Origin: Ostreococcus mediterraneus
Lineage: Eukaryota; Chlorophyta; Mamiellophyceae; Mamiellales; Bathycoccaceae
Assembly (NCBI GenBank): GCA_012295225.1
Contig: WMKK01000009.1
Location: 269,909-333,908, forward strand
DNA length: 64,000 nucleotides
Reading direction: 5' to 3'
Below the pieces are notes generated by a model. That model saw only the letters and a list, made by a program, of their open reading frames with translations. It ran no database searches and was not told the origin of the DNA. This document shows positions 18,816-29,828 of the stretch, in pieces; position 1 is the stretch's first letter, and each line of letters starts with the position of its first letter. Position numbers and translations under genes: made by a program.

Positions 18816-20608
18816 GACGTCGCCGGTGGAGCGACACATTGCGCGGTGCGTGGAGATGTTGTGTGCGATATCGGGCACGACGCCGACGAACGCGGTGGTG
18901 ACCCCGGGTGGGGTGGTGTACGACAAGGCGTTGATCGTCAAGGCGATCGAGGTGCGTCGGTGACGACGGGTGTGGGGCGCGAACGATGCGAACGATGCGA
19001 TCGATGGGATTCGATTGTTGGCGTGTGCGATTGCGAGCGCGCGCGCGCGCTGTGCTCTGTGTGTGCGTGCGTGTGGGTTTGAATGGATTACGGAGCGGAG
19101 CGTGGGCGAGGGATGTGTGCGGCGCGCGAGGGCGCGCGCGAGGGCGAGGGCGAGAGGGTTAGGGAGGACGCTCGAGCGCGCGAGGCGAGGCGAGGCGCGC
19201 GGGGTTAACGCGGAGGCGCGCAATTCAACTCGACTGACGATGTGTTGTGCGTGAATAGGAGTATGGACGATGTCCTGTGACGGAAGAACCGTTAAGTGTT
19301 GATGATTTGATTGAAATTAAGCCGCAAAAGTGGGTGAACCCGCGACCAGAGGCGACGATGTCGGTGCCGGGGTTGTTGAGCGCGTTTCACAATGAGTGGG
19401 ACGCGTTGATGTTGGAAACACATTCTTTGCGTAAGGAATTGCAATCTACGCGACAGGAGTTGAGTCATGCGTTGTATCAACATGATGCTGCGTGTCGTGT
19501 GATTGCACGGTTGATGAAGGAGAGAGATGACGCCAGAGATGCGCTCGCAAACGCCAAGGGGAGCGCGGCGGCAAAGCGCGGGGCGACGGCTGACCAAGGC
19601 GAACCCGACTCGAAGAAGAAGCGCGCGGGAATACCAGCCGAGATGATTGCCAAGATGGATGAAACGTGCAAGTCGCTTTCGAGTGCACGCAAGAAGCGCG
19701 AAATCTCAAGCACTTTAGCATCCGCTGGAGACATTGGTGGCTATGACGCCACGGTGACGCAAGCAATGCACAAGACAACGTCGGGCGGCATCAACGCCGT
19801 GGCAGTGAAGGCTGGTGATGATAACACTATTGCCACGGCAAGCAACGATCACACCGTTGCGATTTTCGATAAATCTAGCGCCCAAAGAACTCAAGTATTG
19901 AGTGGACACTCGAAGAAGGTGTTGGACGTCAAGTTTGTTGGCGACCACGTGTTGTCGTGCAGCGCGGATAAAACCGTCAAGCTCTGGGGCGCTGAGGGTG
20001 CTGAAGTAGCGACGTTCAGCGATCACACGGGCGATGTGACGAGCATTAGTGTGCACCCATCGAACAGCTACTTTGTGTCGACGTCATCCGATACGACGTG
20101 GGGTTTCCACGACATTTCCACAAACTCATGCGTGGCGTTGGTGAACGACGACTCCGATTCAGCCATTACTTGTGGAAGCTTCCACCCCGATGGCGTGATT
20201 TTAGGTATGGGTACGAAAGATTCTGCCGTGAAGATTTGGGATGCGAAGGATGCGCGCAAGCTACTTCAATTAGATGGTCACACGAGCGAAGTTACCGGGT
20301 TGTCCTTCAGTGAAAATGGCTACTATCTTGCCACGTCGGCGAAAGATGGAGTCAAGGTTTGGGACCTTCGCAAGTCGAAAATTGTCAACGAAATCGACCA
20401 CGCTGGCGCCTCTGGCGTTGCGTTCGATCACAGCGGTTCTTACTTAGCCACCGCTGGAGCCAACGCGCGCATTTACCAAGTCAAAGGCAAATGGGAAATG
20501 CTCAAGGAATTTGACCTTAAGAAAGCCGCCAAGGCTGTCGCTTTCGGCGCCGACGCGCGTTCGCTCGTCGTTGGAAGCGCCGATCACAACTTGCGAATTT
20601 TCGCGTAA
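18811..20608 (+). CDS. PRP19: PRP19 pre-mRNA splicing factor (U-box, WD40), two exons
   Basis: Exons 18811-18951 and 19259-20608 give about 496 residues. The junction is phase 0 (AIE|EYGRCPV), with donor GTGCGT and acceptor AATAG; the intron is 307 nt. The U-box (MLCAISGTTPTNAVV, then YGRCPVTEEPLSVDDLI) is split by the intron. Next come the tetramerising coiled coil with the diagnostic SHALYQHDAACRVIARL, and seven WD repeats to the C-terminus. PRP19 is an E3 ubiquitin ligase and scaffold of the NineTeen spliceosome complex. Plant homologues start at the equivalent of Met16 (18856), so the upstream ATG inside the GATC repeat may not be used. Confidence 0.93.
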
Positions 20609-20807
20609 GAAGCTAGGTAGATTGTCAATATATTCTAATAAAACTCTTCGCATTTTGTTACAAGCTAGTGACCGACCTCTCACTTTCGCGCGCTGCTCGC
20701 GAAATGAATCATTCAAGCCTACGTTTCGTCCTTCAGGACCACCGGCTACGTGGTCTGTGATGTGCTAAGATGATACATATACATTTACACGCCTGCAGAG
20801 TTGTGTT

Positions 20808-21128
20808 CTACTTGCTTTTACTTTCCGCGTCACGCCGTTCGGCGGCGACGGCGTCGTAGTCGCCCCTGAACCAACCGATTACTGAAAAATCTTCGGGCGC
20901 GTCCTCGAGGTCAATGTACTTCGCCGCCGCGTATGCAACTGCAGCCGTGCCACAGAGCGCGATGGTGAACCTATCGTACTTTTTCATAAAACTTTTCGCC
21001 GCATCGGACGACTTTGGCATGGTTGATTCACCCTCGAGTCCACGAATGAGGAAGGGGGAATTGACGCTCAAGAGAGGTTTGAAACCAGTCGCGACGAGTG
21101 AGCGATTCATTTGATTTGATTGCGTCAT
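20808..21128 (-). CDS. Small predicted membrane protein, unknown
   Basis: A 106-residue product. Residues 50-75 hold one likely membrane helix (FTIALCGTAAVAYAAAKYI), followed by an acidic turn (DLEDAPEDFSVIGWFRGDYD) and a charged tail. The N-terminus (MTQSNQMNRSLVATGFKPLL) could be a mitochondrial presequence. I recognise no family. Size and topology would fit a small organellar membrane subunit, but that is a guess. Confidence 0.5.
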   Translation of the reverse strand: MTQSNQMNRSLVATGFKPLLSVNSPFLIRGLEGESTMPKSSDAAKSFMKKYDRFTIALCGTAAVAYAAAKYIDLEDAPEDFSVIGWFRGDYDAVAAERRDAESKSK

Positions 21129-21178
21129 ATATCAATCACTATCGCTCAGCTAATGGTACGGCTACATTTATGTTATAT

Positions 21179-24100
21179 TTAATGAGAACTGGAATCTCGC
21201 CGCGCCTTTGTCCACGCCGGTGATGGGTTATCGGAAGGCTCTGCAACTTCTTGAGAAAGACGCATAGACTTTCGACGATGCATAAGACTGTCATCAAAGA
21301 GATCTGGTTGATATCCCTCTTCATCAGCTTCCTCTTGCTTTCTATTTTCTTCGAGATATGGATTTGGTATGTCTTTTTCTCCGCAGTCGACAGCTTGCTT
21401 GATCACGTCGATCATCCCTGCCATGCCATAGTTCTTCAACATTGTACGCTCGCGCGCGTTCTCGAGTTTTTGTGAAAACGCATCGATGGCCTCCTTTGAA
21501 CACGGTCTTTCCACTTTAAGCTTATCCATCAAACCTGTAGAGCAAACTGTATTGACATCAATGGGAGCCAGCTGCCCTTCACCTAAGCCTCGGCCATCTT
21601 TCATGTTGAGAACATCAACAGTACGAGAACGCCATTCGAACAAAGCATCGAATACGCGTTGGCACATCTCTTCCTCTTTTCGCTTCCCGGCCACTGCCTC
21701 TGGGTTGAGGAAGTCTTCGAGGAAATCATCAACATTGGGTTGAGTACCAGGCTGTGTACCGATTGCCGGCATTTGTACAACAGTCGGCACGGGAGCTTTG
21801 CGATTCGAAGACTCTTTCTTCTCAAATGGCATCGTGAAAACTTCCTGGCCATTTTGCATGCGCTGTGCGCGATCCTTATTGAAATGCACGGTAGTCACAG
21901 TCGTTGCAAATGGCCCACCATTCTCGCTGCGCACTGAACGTTCAGTTAAATATCCCCGCAGAACCATGGCACGAGCCAAGCGCTCGGCTTCAGACTTATC
22001 TAGAGCCTTGCCCGAACCGTAACCAGGAAGTCTGTTGTACTGCTTCTGTGTCACCGCCTTGGCGGCCGATCCACGGAAAACATCCACGAGCAGACCCATA
22101 CCGATACCTTCTGGAGTGGCTTTTGTGATGTTTAATAACCCTAACGCATAGTTCGTGACGTCGACGGGCTCAAATTTTACGCCTCTTGCAATGGCTTGGC
22201 AAGAATCACACATCCCGCGACACTGTGCACGATCGAAACGTTCGTCAAAATGGCCCATCAACTGCGTACGTCGACAGTCGGCAAGATTCTCGCAATAGGA
22301 GACCATCGTATTGAGTGATTCGAGATTGTTCGTGAGAACTGCAGGGTGCGCACGCTCTCGTCGACTGCTATCAATTATCATGCTCCTCGCTTTTGATGCG
22401 TCTCCCCAGCTGTAGAAAAGAATGCACAAACCATGTTCGCCATCACGGCCGGCCCGGCCACTTTCTTGATGATACGCCTCTAAAGATTTTGGCATACTAT
22501 GGTGAAATACGAACCGTACGTTCGGCTTATTAATACCCATACCAAATGCAACTGTCGCACATATAATTTGTACCTCATCACGAGCCCACATTTCTTGATT
22601 TCTCTTGCGCTCGCTGTTCGACAAACCAGCGTGATAAGGCTTTGCAGACAGTCTTCTGGGGAAGTTCTTGTAGTCTCCCATGTCTCTATCCATCTTGCTT
22701 AGTTGTTGTGCGAGATTCTCGCAATCTATCTGACTGAAACAATACACAATACCACTCTGCACTCGACCGTTCTTTACCAATCCATGCTTCAAAATCAAAT
22801 CCTTAATCGTTCGAACCATTTGCTTACCCTTGAGCTTTGGCTGAACCAAGTAAGTTAAATTTGTTCGATTGAATGTGTCAAAAAATCTCAGACACTTGGG
22901 TAAATTTAGCTGATGTACAATGTCATCTTGAACTCTCCTCGTTGCCGTAGCCGTCAAGCACATAATTGGCGTCGTTGGAAACAAGTATTTGAGCCCTCGT
23001 AACTCGGTGTAGTCTTTTCGAAAATCATGCCCCCATGAACTAATGCAATGTGCTTCGTCTAAAACAAATCTACTCAGCATTCCTCGATCGTATAATCTCT
23101 GAAGAGTACTTTTTAATTTACCACTACGCACAACCTTTTCAGGCGTAACGTAGAGAAGCCTCAACTCTGGCGTTGCTGAATTGAGATCTTGATAAATCAC
23201 ATCATCACTCTCTTTAGCTGCAGAAAGTACAGTTGCTGGGATTTGCATTTCGCCAAGGTGATGAAGTTGATCCTGAATCAATGAGATCAAAGGTGAAATC
23301 ACAACGGTAATTCCTGGCTTGATGACTGCGGGCAGTTGATAGCACAGAGATTTTCCACCTCCAGTTGGCATCAACACCAAGCAATCTTTTCCAGCCATTG
23401 TAGCGTTGATCGTTTGCAATTGTAATCCACGGAAATCTCTCGCGTTGAATGTATTTCTCAGGGTGGTCTGACACAAATTACTCCATTGGTAGTCGCTACG
23501 ACCCCACTCTGCGGCATCACCACATTTTATCTGACATTCCATGGGCTTGATATTTGCGCTTGCGTTCACGGTCCCAATACCATTCATAGGAATCACAGGC
23601 TGCGCGTCGTCGATCTGAAAGTCATCTTGGTCCCACGACGCGAACTCATTCAAGTTCTGTGCTNGTGCTCCCGTAGCAAACGAATAACGTTCGTTCATGG
23701 GAGGTCCCGCGGCGTACGACGACGGTTCGCTAAACTGACGCGTCATAGGCGCGCTCGCGCTCATATTTGTGCCCATCGCGTTCCCCATATTCGGTATGGG
23801 CCGATACTCTTGCCCGCTATAATTCATCTGCGATGGCATCGCTGGAATGCTCGGTCTATTTGCTCCCGTACACACTCGAACGATCGTCTCTGCTTCGACC
23901 CGTTGCCGCTGCAACAATTTTCTATCGCTATTCTTTAACACGACGTCGTCGTCCTCCAATTGAAACACCAAATGGTCCAAAACAGGTCGCAAAGCGTCGA
24001 CGTGTGCCGCGCGATTCGGACACTCGCGTAACGATGCACCATGTTCGCATAACCAATCGGCGCCGGAACCATCCAACGGTGGCGCTTGACCGTTCCCCAT

Positions 24101-24700
24101 CGTGACGCGCGACGGTTCAGGCGCCACCCGCGCGGGCGCGCTCGCCGCCATCGGCATCATCGCCATCGCCACCGGCGCCGGCGCCGCCTCCACCGGTCGC
24201 TGTCGCTGCTTCACAATTTCATCTACGTCTATATGTGCGAGTTCATCGTCATCGTCATCATCGAACGCCAGCCCTTCGTTGTTGACCGCCATCGCGTGGT
24301 CCGCGCGACTCGTTGGCGCCGCGCTCCGCGAGCGAACGCCGTCACCACCATCATACATCGTTGCCATCATCGGCGGCCCCGCCGTCATCGGCATCATCAG
24401 CGCTTTCTCAAACCTCGATGGCTTCACGCTCGCCCGTCGTGCACCAGGCACCATCATCGCCAACGTCGCGTCGTCGACATCTACCGCGCGCGCGTTTAAA
24501 ATCTCCAACGCGCGACTCGCCTCATCCTCCCCACCCGCACCCGACGTCGATCGTAACAACCCATGCATGAGATCTACGTCGAGTCCAACATTATTCGTCG
24601 TCCCCGCCGCTCTCGCGCGTGCTCGATCGTGGGTCAACGAGTACGTAAAACCGCGTTCATTCGTCGTCGTCTCGGATGGCGTGTTGATTCCGTGCACCAT
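21179..24700 (-). CDS. RecQ-family DNA helicase (BLM/RECQ4A-like)
   Basis: A 1173-residue helicase. The 370-residue N-terminus is disordered, Met/Ala/Pro-rich. The helicase core has motif I TGGGKSLCYQL (about residue 446), motif II DEAH in LDEAHCISSWGHDFR (about 548), motif IV-VI blocks (YHAGLSNSERKRNQ, FHHSMPKSLEAYHQESGRAGRDG). A zinc-binding/RQC region (CENLADCRRTQL, CRGMCDSCQ) follows. The C-terminal 200 residues are helical, but I cannot confirm an HRDC domain. It probably unwinds recombination and replication intermediates in the nucleus. One residue is unknown because of N at 23654. Confidence 0.92.
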   Translation of the reverse strand: MVHGINTPSETTTNERGFTYSLTHDRARARAAGTTNNVGLDVDLMHGLLRSTSGAGGEDEASRALEILNARAVDVDDATLAMMVPGARRASVKPSRFEKALMMPMTAGPPMMATMYDGGDGVRSRSAAPTSRADHAMAVNNEGLAFDDDDDDELAHIDVDEIVKQRQRPVEAAPAPVAMAMMPMAASAPARVAPEPSRVTMGNGQAPPLDGSGADWLCEHGASLRECPNRAAHVDALRPVLDHLVFQLEDDDVVLKNSDRKLLQRQRVEAETIVRVCTGANRPSIPAMPSQMNYSGQEYRPIPNMGNAMGTNMSASAPMTRQFSEPSSYAAGPPMNERYSFATGAXAQNLNEFASWDQDDFQIDDAQPVIPMNGIGTVNASANIKPMECQIKCGDAAEWGRSDYQWSNLCQTTLRNTFNARDFRGLQLQTINATMAGKDCLVLMPTGGGKSLCYQLPAVIKPGITVVISPLISLIQDQLHHLGEMQIPATVLSAAKESDDVIYQDLNSATPELRLLYVTPEKVVRSGKLKSTLQRLYDRGMLSRFVLDEAHCISSWGHDFRKDYTELRGLKYLFPTTPIMCLTATATRRVQDDIVHQLNLPKCLRFFDTFNRTNLTYLVQPKLKGKQMVRTIKDLILKHGLVKNGRVQSGIVYCFSQIDCENLAQQLSKMDRDMGDYKNFPRRLSAKPYHAGLSNSERKRNQEMWARDEVQIICATVAFGMGINKPNVRFVFHHSMPKSLEAYHQESGRAGRDGEHGLCILFYSWGDASKARSMIIDSSRRERAHPAVLTNNLESLNTMVSYCENLADCRRTQLMGHFDERFDRAQCRGMCDSCQAIARGVKFEPVDVTNYALGLLNITKATPEGIGMGLLVDVFRGSAAKAVTQKQYNRLPGYGSGKALDKSEAERLARAMVLRGYLTERSVRSENGGPFATTVTTVHFNKDRAQRMQNGQEVFTMPFEKKESSNRKAPVPTVVQMPAIGTQPGTQPNVDDFLEDFLNPEAVAGKRKEEEMCQRVFDALFEWRSRTVDVLNMKDGRGLGEGQLAPIDVNTVCSTGLMDKLKVERPCSKEAIDAFSQKLENARERTMLKNYGMAGMIDVIKQAVDCGEKDIPNPYLEENRKQEEADEEGYQPDLFDDSLMHRRKSMRLSQEVAEPSDNPSPAWTKARRDSSSH

Positions 24701-24915
24701 GGTTGACAGAATGACTGCGTTTATGAGCAGCTATGGACGATGTGCGCGCGTGATTGGTGCATGTCACGATGAGTGGTACACGCAGTTCGCACACTTGAAC
24801 GCAACAGCGCGCGCGCACGCACTTGCGCGTCGTGGTTTGAGGTGCGCTCTGTCGCGTTTTGATTTTTTGTGACACCTAGAGTTACAAGATGGGCGCAATA
24901 TAAACGATGACGCGC

Positions 24916-25945
24916 TTACGCATTCGCCGCAGCGGCGGCAGCACGAGCGAAATCGCCTTCGAATCCTTCAATTTTAGCTAATGCCTCGGATGGTACACCT
25001 AAAGCCTTGATGGCATTGATGAATCGAGAGGATGATTTCCCGAGGTGCGCGGCGCACGTGGCCAAGTTGGCCAACGTCTCTGCGTTTTTCGCATCCTTCC
25101 CGATGGCTTCTAATAATTCACGTTCAGCATCGTCGTACGCACCCATGAGCATAAAACACACCGCCAAACCATTATGTAATTTCGGTGTCCACATGTACTT
25201 GTCACCGAGCTCTTGATAAATGTAAGACGCGTCTTGAATCTTCTTGCCTCCGCTCGCGACGTTGGCCCACGCGCACGCCAGTTGCACAACGGTTGAATCA
25301 TCATCCACGGCTTGCATCATCTTCGCTTGCTTCTCGGCAAGTTCTGGACGGTCGATCATGCATAATAAGTTCACCATCATCGCATTCAACTCCAAAGACA
25401 AACCAGTGTGACAACACTTCATAGCGTCCACGACGTTGCCCTCGCGAGAGAGAATCGTCGCCGCCATCAACTGCACCGTCGCGTCTTGACCCCCAGTCAT
25501 ATCCTCCGTCATCGCCATAATTTCTTGAACAATATCTTCAGCATTCTCACCCACGGTGTATCGCGCGAGAAGCTTCACCGCGCGCACGGGCAAGGGCGAA
25601 TCTTCGGTTATGGAATCAATCACGATCTGTTTGCAAAGCGACGATAAAAGATTCAATCACACGCGGTTAGTGTCGCGTCTCGCGGGTCAATGCCAGGCTA
25701 AATACGCGTATGAAGCGTGCGTGTGCGCCTGCGCACGCGCCGCGCGACCTCTCGCCCGCATTCGCGGCACGTACCTTTGCCTTTCCAAGCGCCACGTTCG
25801 ATCGCGCCTCAAACACCGCGAGCGCAACTTGTTCCGCGCCGTTCGACGCCGACGCGCGCGCGGCGGCGACGTGTTCGATGGCTTTCTCGTACGCCCCGAT
25901 GTGGAAGTAGTTTTCCACCGCGAAGAACGCTTCGTTGATGCTCAT
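24916..25945 (-). CDS. COPE: Coatomer epsilon subunit (COPI), two exons
   Basis: Exons 25945-25775 and 25626-24916 (minus) give 293 residues. The junction is phase 0 (LGKAK|IVIDSITED), with donor GTACGT and acceptor AACAG; the intron is 148 nt. The product matches epsilon-COP throughout: FFAVENYFHIGAYEKAIEH, then TPR-like helices with VQLACAWANVASGGKKIQDASYIYQEL and ETLANLATCAAHLGKSSSRFI. It is part of the B-subcomplex of the COPI coat for Golgi-to-ER vesicles. The start is 94 nt from the divergent methyltransferase gene. Confidence 0.92.
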
Positions 25946-26039
25946 GTTCGACGACGAGTGTGCGAGCGACGCGCGCGTGCGTCGATGAGTGCGGAAGCTC
26001 GCGCGCGCCTCACTCGTCGTCGAGTGGCACGAATGCGAC

Positions 26040-26136
26040 ATGACGTTACCCGATGATGCGCGCGCGAAGACGATGACGATGACGTCCACGTCGACGTCGG
26101 CTACGGATGACTGCGCGCGGTCGCCGTCGTCGTCGT

Positions 26137-26169
<33 letters not shown>

Positions 26170-27020
26170 CGCGTTTACCCCCACGCCGGGCTTTGGACTT
26201 TGTCACGTTTGACGCGAATAACGCGTACGGCCAGACGTTCAAAGATAGCGACATAGCGCATAAATTAGCACACGACCCAATGTTCGACGGTTGGAGTCGT
26301 AAGCGAGGATTGAAGAAGGAAATCACCGAAGCTTATGCCGCACTGAGGGCGGTGCGAGGCGCGCTCGAAGACGCCGACGGCGGCGGCGACGGAGGCGAGA
26401 ATTTGATATTTGTGGAGCTGTGCAGCGGACGGGGTTTCGTCAGCATTGTTTTGGCCTCAGAGTTTCCGAAATCTCGTGTTTTCATGATAGATAATGACAC
26501 GAAAATGAACGTCGACCACGTGAAAGCTTTTGATGAACGCATGACTTTTCACGCGCTCGACATTCACGACGCGGCGACTGAAGCTTTCATTCGCGACTTA
26601 GCGAACAAAGACCGCACGAAAACCGTCGTCATCGTCGGCATACACTTATGTGGAATTCTTTCTCATCGTGCCATCGAGCTTTACGAACGCATTAGCGAAG
26701 TATCGTGCTTAGTGGTTTCGCCTTGCTGTCTGCCTCAGCGAAGAAGGCACGATGTGTTCGGCGTCTGGTGTACGAGCATCGCTCGCTCGGTCAAGCACAC
26801 CACACCTTATAACGTATGGTGCACGCAGTTATTGTTTCGAATCCCTCGAACGCACCGGCGCAACATGCTCGTCGATCACGACATGCTATGCGAGCAGAAT
26901 ACCTTGCTCATCGCGTCCAAAGGGGCGCTCGACCGCGCCTCGCTCGACTGGTCCAATCAAACATTCGTCGTCCCTGGTCGTACGTGTGCGACTTGGAGGA
27001 CGTCAGCCAAGTCTTCATAG
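26040..27020 (+). CDS. SAM-dependent methyltransferase-like protein (Methyltransf_32 type)
   Basis: A 326-residue protein. The N-terminus has poly-Ser/poly-Thr encoded by a triplet repeat. The Rossmann core includes motif I (IFVELCSGRGFVSIVLASEF), an acidic post-I strand (VFMIDND) and IVGIHLCGILSHRAIELY followed by CLVVSPCCLPQRR. The pairing of H-L-C-G with P-C-C is typical of the GSTCD/METTL25/TRM13-like group. The substrate (RNA, protein or other) cannot be told. The ATG at 26040 was chosen as the first after the divergent COPE start. Confidence 0.68.
26124..26165. repeat. Self-complementary (GTC)n(GAC)n triplet tract
   Basis: About four GTC units run directly into nine GAC units, so the tract can fold back on itself. 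It encodes the Ser/Thr run of the methyltransferase N-terminus. Confidence 0.85.
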
Positions 27021-27256
27021 CGCGCACATGCATTCGCGTATTCAAGGACCGATTAGCCATCCTAAATTCGCGCCTAGCTCCCTTTACATGTAACGCAACG
27101 CTAGCGGTAGGTAGTCCCGCGCGAGGTGACGAGGACAAGTATGACACCACTTGCCGCCACAACTCGCGCGCGCGCGTGTTGGCGTCGGGCCCGTCGCGCC
27201 TGCCGAGGTGTGCGAACGCGTTATAAAACCCGCGTGACAACCTAACGTCGCTTGTC

Positions 27257-28531
27257 ATGTTCGCCTTCACGCCCGCCCGCGTGGCGCCGTTCACGAGTGG
27301 ACGTTTAAACGACAACCCCACTCGAGTCGCTCGTCGGGGGAATGTCAGCCGCACGTGTGCGATGCGCGTGAGCGCGGTGCACGCGACGACGACGATGAAT
27401 ACGGTTGTTGCTGAGCGCTCTTCAGTCGCCCAGCGCCGATGTGTGATTGTGGAGAAACGCGCGAGAGGAGAGGCGGAGCGCCCGCGCGGACGCATCATCG
27501 CCAAGGCGTCAGAGTCTTCGGAGGGTATGAGCGTTCGTACAAAGACGGCGGTGTACTTCTTCTTGTGGTACTTTTTCAACATCGTTTTCAACGTGTATAA
27601 TAAGTCGACGTTGAATGTTTTCCCGTATCCGTGGTTGATTTCAACCTTACAGCTCGCGGCGACGAGCTTGTGGATGTTAACCGTTTGGGTGACCAAGGTG
27701 CAACCGGTACCAGTTGTATCGAAGTTGTTTTTGATTGCGGTGGCGCCGGTGGCGTTTTTCCACACCGTCGGGCATGTTTCTGCGTGTGTGAGCTTCAGCA
27801 AGATGGCCGTGTCGTTTACGCACGTTGTCAAGGCGGCCGAGCCTGTGTTCTCTGTGATTCTCTCTGGCCCGCTTCTCGGCCAGACGTTCTCCCCAGCGGT
27901 GTGGGCCTCTTTGCTCCCAATCGTCATCGGTTGCTCTATGGCAGCGATGAAAGAAGTGAGTTTTAACATCACTGGGTTCCAAGGCGCGATGATTAGTAAT
28001 GTTGCAATGGTTTTGCGTAATATCACGTCGAAGAAGTCGTTGAACGACTTCAAGAACATTGATGGTATCAACTTGTATGGTATCTTGGGCATCATCGGTT
28101 TATTCTACCTCGCCCCAGCGGCGATCTTGGTTGAAGGTTCGCAATGGTCTGCGGGTTACGCCGCTGCTGTCGCCAAGGTTGGTGAACAAAAGCTCTGGCA
28201 AATGCTCTTCTTGTCTGGCATCTTCTATCACTTGTACAACCAAGTCAGTTACCAAGCCCTCGCAAACATTACTCCGGTTACATTCAGTGTTGGTAACTCG
28301 TTGAAGCGTGTTGCAGTCATTGTGGCCTCGGTGCTTTACTTCAAAAACCCCGTTTCTCCCTTGAATGCCGCTGGTTCGGCCTTGGCTTTGGTCGGCGCAT
28401 ACTTGTACACGAAGGCGACGGAGAAACCCAAGAGCGGCGCAGCCGCAACCACGAAATCGTCTTCCTCCTCCGAAGGCTATTCTGCATACAATGACGCTTT
28501 TCGTGCGGCGACTGGCTTAAGCAACCTCTAG
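27257..28531 (+). CDS. TPT: Plastid phosphate translocator (triose-phosphate translocator family)
   Basis: A 424-residue protein. Residues 1-95 form a transit peptide (S/R/T-rich). The rest has about ten membrane helices of the TPT/NST fold: FFLWYFFNIVFNVYNKSTLNVFPYPWLIST, GHVSACVSFSKMAVSFTHVVKAAEPVFSV, MVLRNITSKKSL, VSYQALANITPVTFSVGNSLKRVAVI. The K-R pair in the last block and the K in ITSKK are the conserved phosphate contacts of the family. It exchanges triose-phosphate, PEP or hexose-phosphate for inorganic phosphate at the inner envelope. The exact subclass (TPT, PPT or GPT) is not settled here. Confidence 0.9.
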   Translation: MFAFTPARVAPFTSGRLNDNPTRVARRGNVSRTCAMRVSAVHATTTMNTVVAERSSVAQRRCVIVEKRARGEAERPRGRIIAKASESSEGMSVRTKTAVYFFLWYFFNIVFNVYNKSTLNVFPYPWLISTLQLAATSLWMLTVWVTKVQPVPVVSKLFLIAVAPVAFFHTVGHVSACVSFSKMAVSFTHVVKAAEPVFSVILSGPLLGQTFSPAVWASLLPIVIGCSMAAMKEVSFNITGFQGAMISNVAMVLRNITSKKSLNDFKNIDGINLYGILGIIGLFYLAPAAILVEGSQWSAGYAAAVAKVGEQKLWQMLFLSGIFYHLYNQVSYQALANITPVTFSVGNSLKRVAVIVASVLYFKNPVSPLNAAGSALALVGAYLYTKATEKPKSGAAATTKSSSSSEGYSAYNDAFRAATGLSNL

Positions 28532-28598
28532 ATTGATGTTATCTTAAGCTAACCAGGTGTAATTGTTGACAAAACTAAAATCTATAACTCTAAAATTC

Positions 28599-29828
28599 CT
28601 ACTGCCGCCTTTGCTCGTGATACCTTAACAGCTGCGTTCGTCTTTCTAAATCGGGCAAATATGCCGCGAGTCGTAAGAGGATATTTGCGTCACCCCCACA
28701 AAGCCGCATGGCTTGATCGTAGAATGATTCGATCGATATGTGCCCCTCTTGCCACCCTCGTCCAGATGTGCGCAATTTCAAATACGCCGACTCACCAAGA
28801 ATGTGCATCAAGTCTAAAGCTAATGATGCACTCGTATTGGTGTTGTTATTTTGCACCGAGACTTTCGTGCTTGATTTTGCGTTTTGTTTACTCTTGTTGG
28901 TCATAAGTTCGCTCACGGACGACGCGTGCGCGTCTTCGGCGGCTTGCTTTTCGACAAACGTTCGAATGAGCGCCGACACTTCACCAGTGCCCATCACGAG
29001 CTCATTGCGAGGTTTGTTCAAAGTATCCGTAATTTCTGATGCTTTGCTGTGCGTTTCTTTAGTGTCTTCAGCAACCACACCATCTCGCGTACCCGTCACT
29101 TCACCACCACCATTTCTACTGTTCACGCTTCGTCGACGTCCCCAAGCGATTATTGAAAACCGCGGGTCGCTTTGCCCGCTCTTCGCCGCTTTCGGTACGC
29201 CGTGTTTGAAACGCTTATTCACTTCGGATGTAAATGCAAAAACGTCTCCATTATTTTGCGGAAAAGTAAAAGTCTGCCCACTCGGTTCGTGTAAAAACAC
29301 CAGCTCGCGTGACCCACCAAACGAAGCACCCATGGTGAAGTCCTCGCGTTGCGCGCGCCCACCGTAGGCGTGCGAATCATGATGGAACGGCTTCCAATCC
29401 GTGCCGTCGCGGTAAAAGTTCATTCGCGTCGCATACACTTCGACATCAAAGTACGTCGCCATGGCGTCAACAATCTTATGAAACGTCTCGCTAAACTCTG
29501 GGTTCTCGCTCTTCAAATGTTTGCTCCAGTTCACCATCCCCGAGGACGACCCACTGCCGTCGTCGCGCGCCGCCTCCGCCTCCATCTCTCGCCCGAGCGC
29601 GCAGAGCAATCCGTAATCCTTCGCCGCGCAATGAAAGTGTCTCAAATAAATCGCGTTCCCATCCATCACGGCTTGAAAGTCCCGCAACAAGTTCCCATCC
29701 ATGCGCGCGCTCTCGCCTCGCAGCGCCTTGGTTGCAAACTTAATCGCGTCATTCTTTGCATCCCTGTCCCCCGTCGCGTCGTCGCCATCGCCCCGCGCGT
29801 TGCGCTTGACAAAGTGCACGCCAGACAT
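28599..29828 (-). CDS. AlkB-like 2-oxoglutarate/Fe(II) dioxygenase
   Basis: A 409-residue protein. The core (residues about 55-240) has a double-stranded beta-helix with an H-x-D iron motif in KPFHHDSHAYGG, a nearby R-M-N-F-Y-R-D-G strand, a distal H in NKRFKHGVPK and the 2-oxoglutarate Arg in DPRFSIIAWGRRR. The remaining 170 residues are not part of the fold; they are polar with a helical segment (LMHILGESAYLKLR) close to the end. AlkB relatives demethylate nucleic acids or proteins. The substrate is unknown. It converges with the TPT-family gene, 67 nt apart. Confidence 0.8.
   Translation of the reverse strand: MSGVHFVKRNARGDGDDATGDRDAKNDAIKFATKALRGESARMDGNLLRDFQAVMDGNAIYLRHFHCAAKDYGLLCALGREMEAEAARDDGSGSSSGMVNWSKHLKSENPEFSETFHKIVDAMATYFDVEVYATRMNFYRDGTDWKPFHHDSHAYGGRAQREDFTMGASFGGSRELVFLHEPSGQTFTFPQNNGDVFAFTSEVNKRFKHGVPKAAKSGQSDPRFSIIAWGRRRSVNSRNGGGEVTGTRDGVVAEDTKETHSKASEITDTLNKPRNELVMGTGEVSALIRTFVEKQAAEDAHASSVSELMTNKSKQNAKSSTKVSVQNNNTNTSASLALDLMHILGESAYLKLRTSGRGWQEGHISIESFYDQAMRLCGGDANILLRLAAYLPDLERRTQLLRYHEQRRQ

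Noticed and set aside
26908-28095. A 395-codon open frame on the minus strand opposite the phosphate translocator.
   Set aside because: It is a mirror of a strongly conserved TPT-family gene, caused by GC-rich codon use. The translation has no family features.
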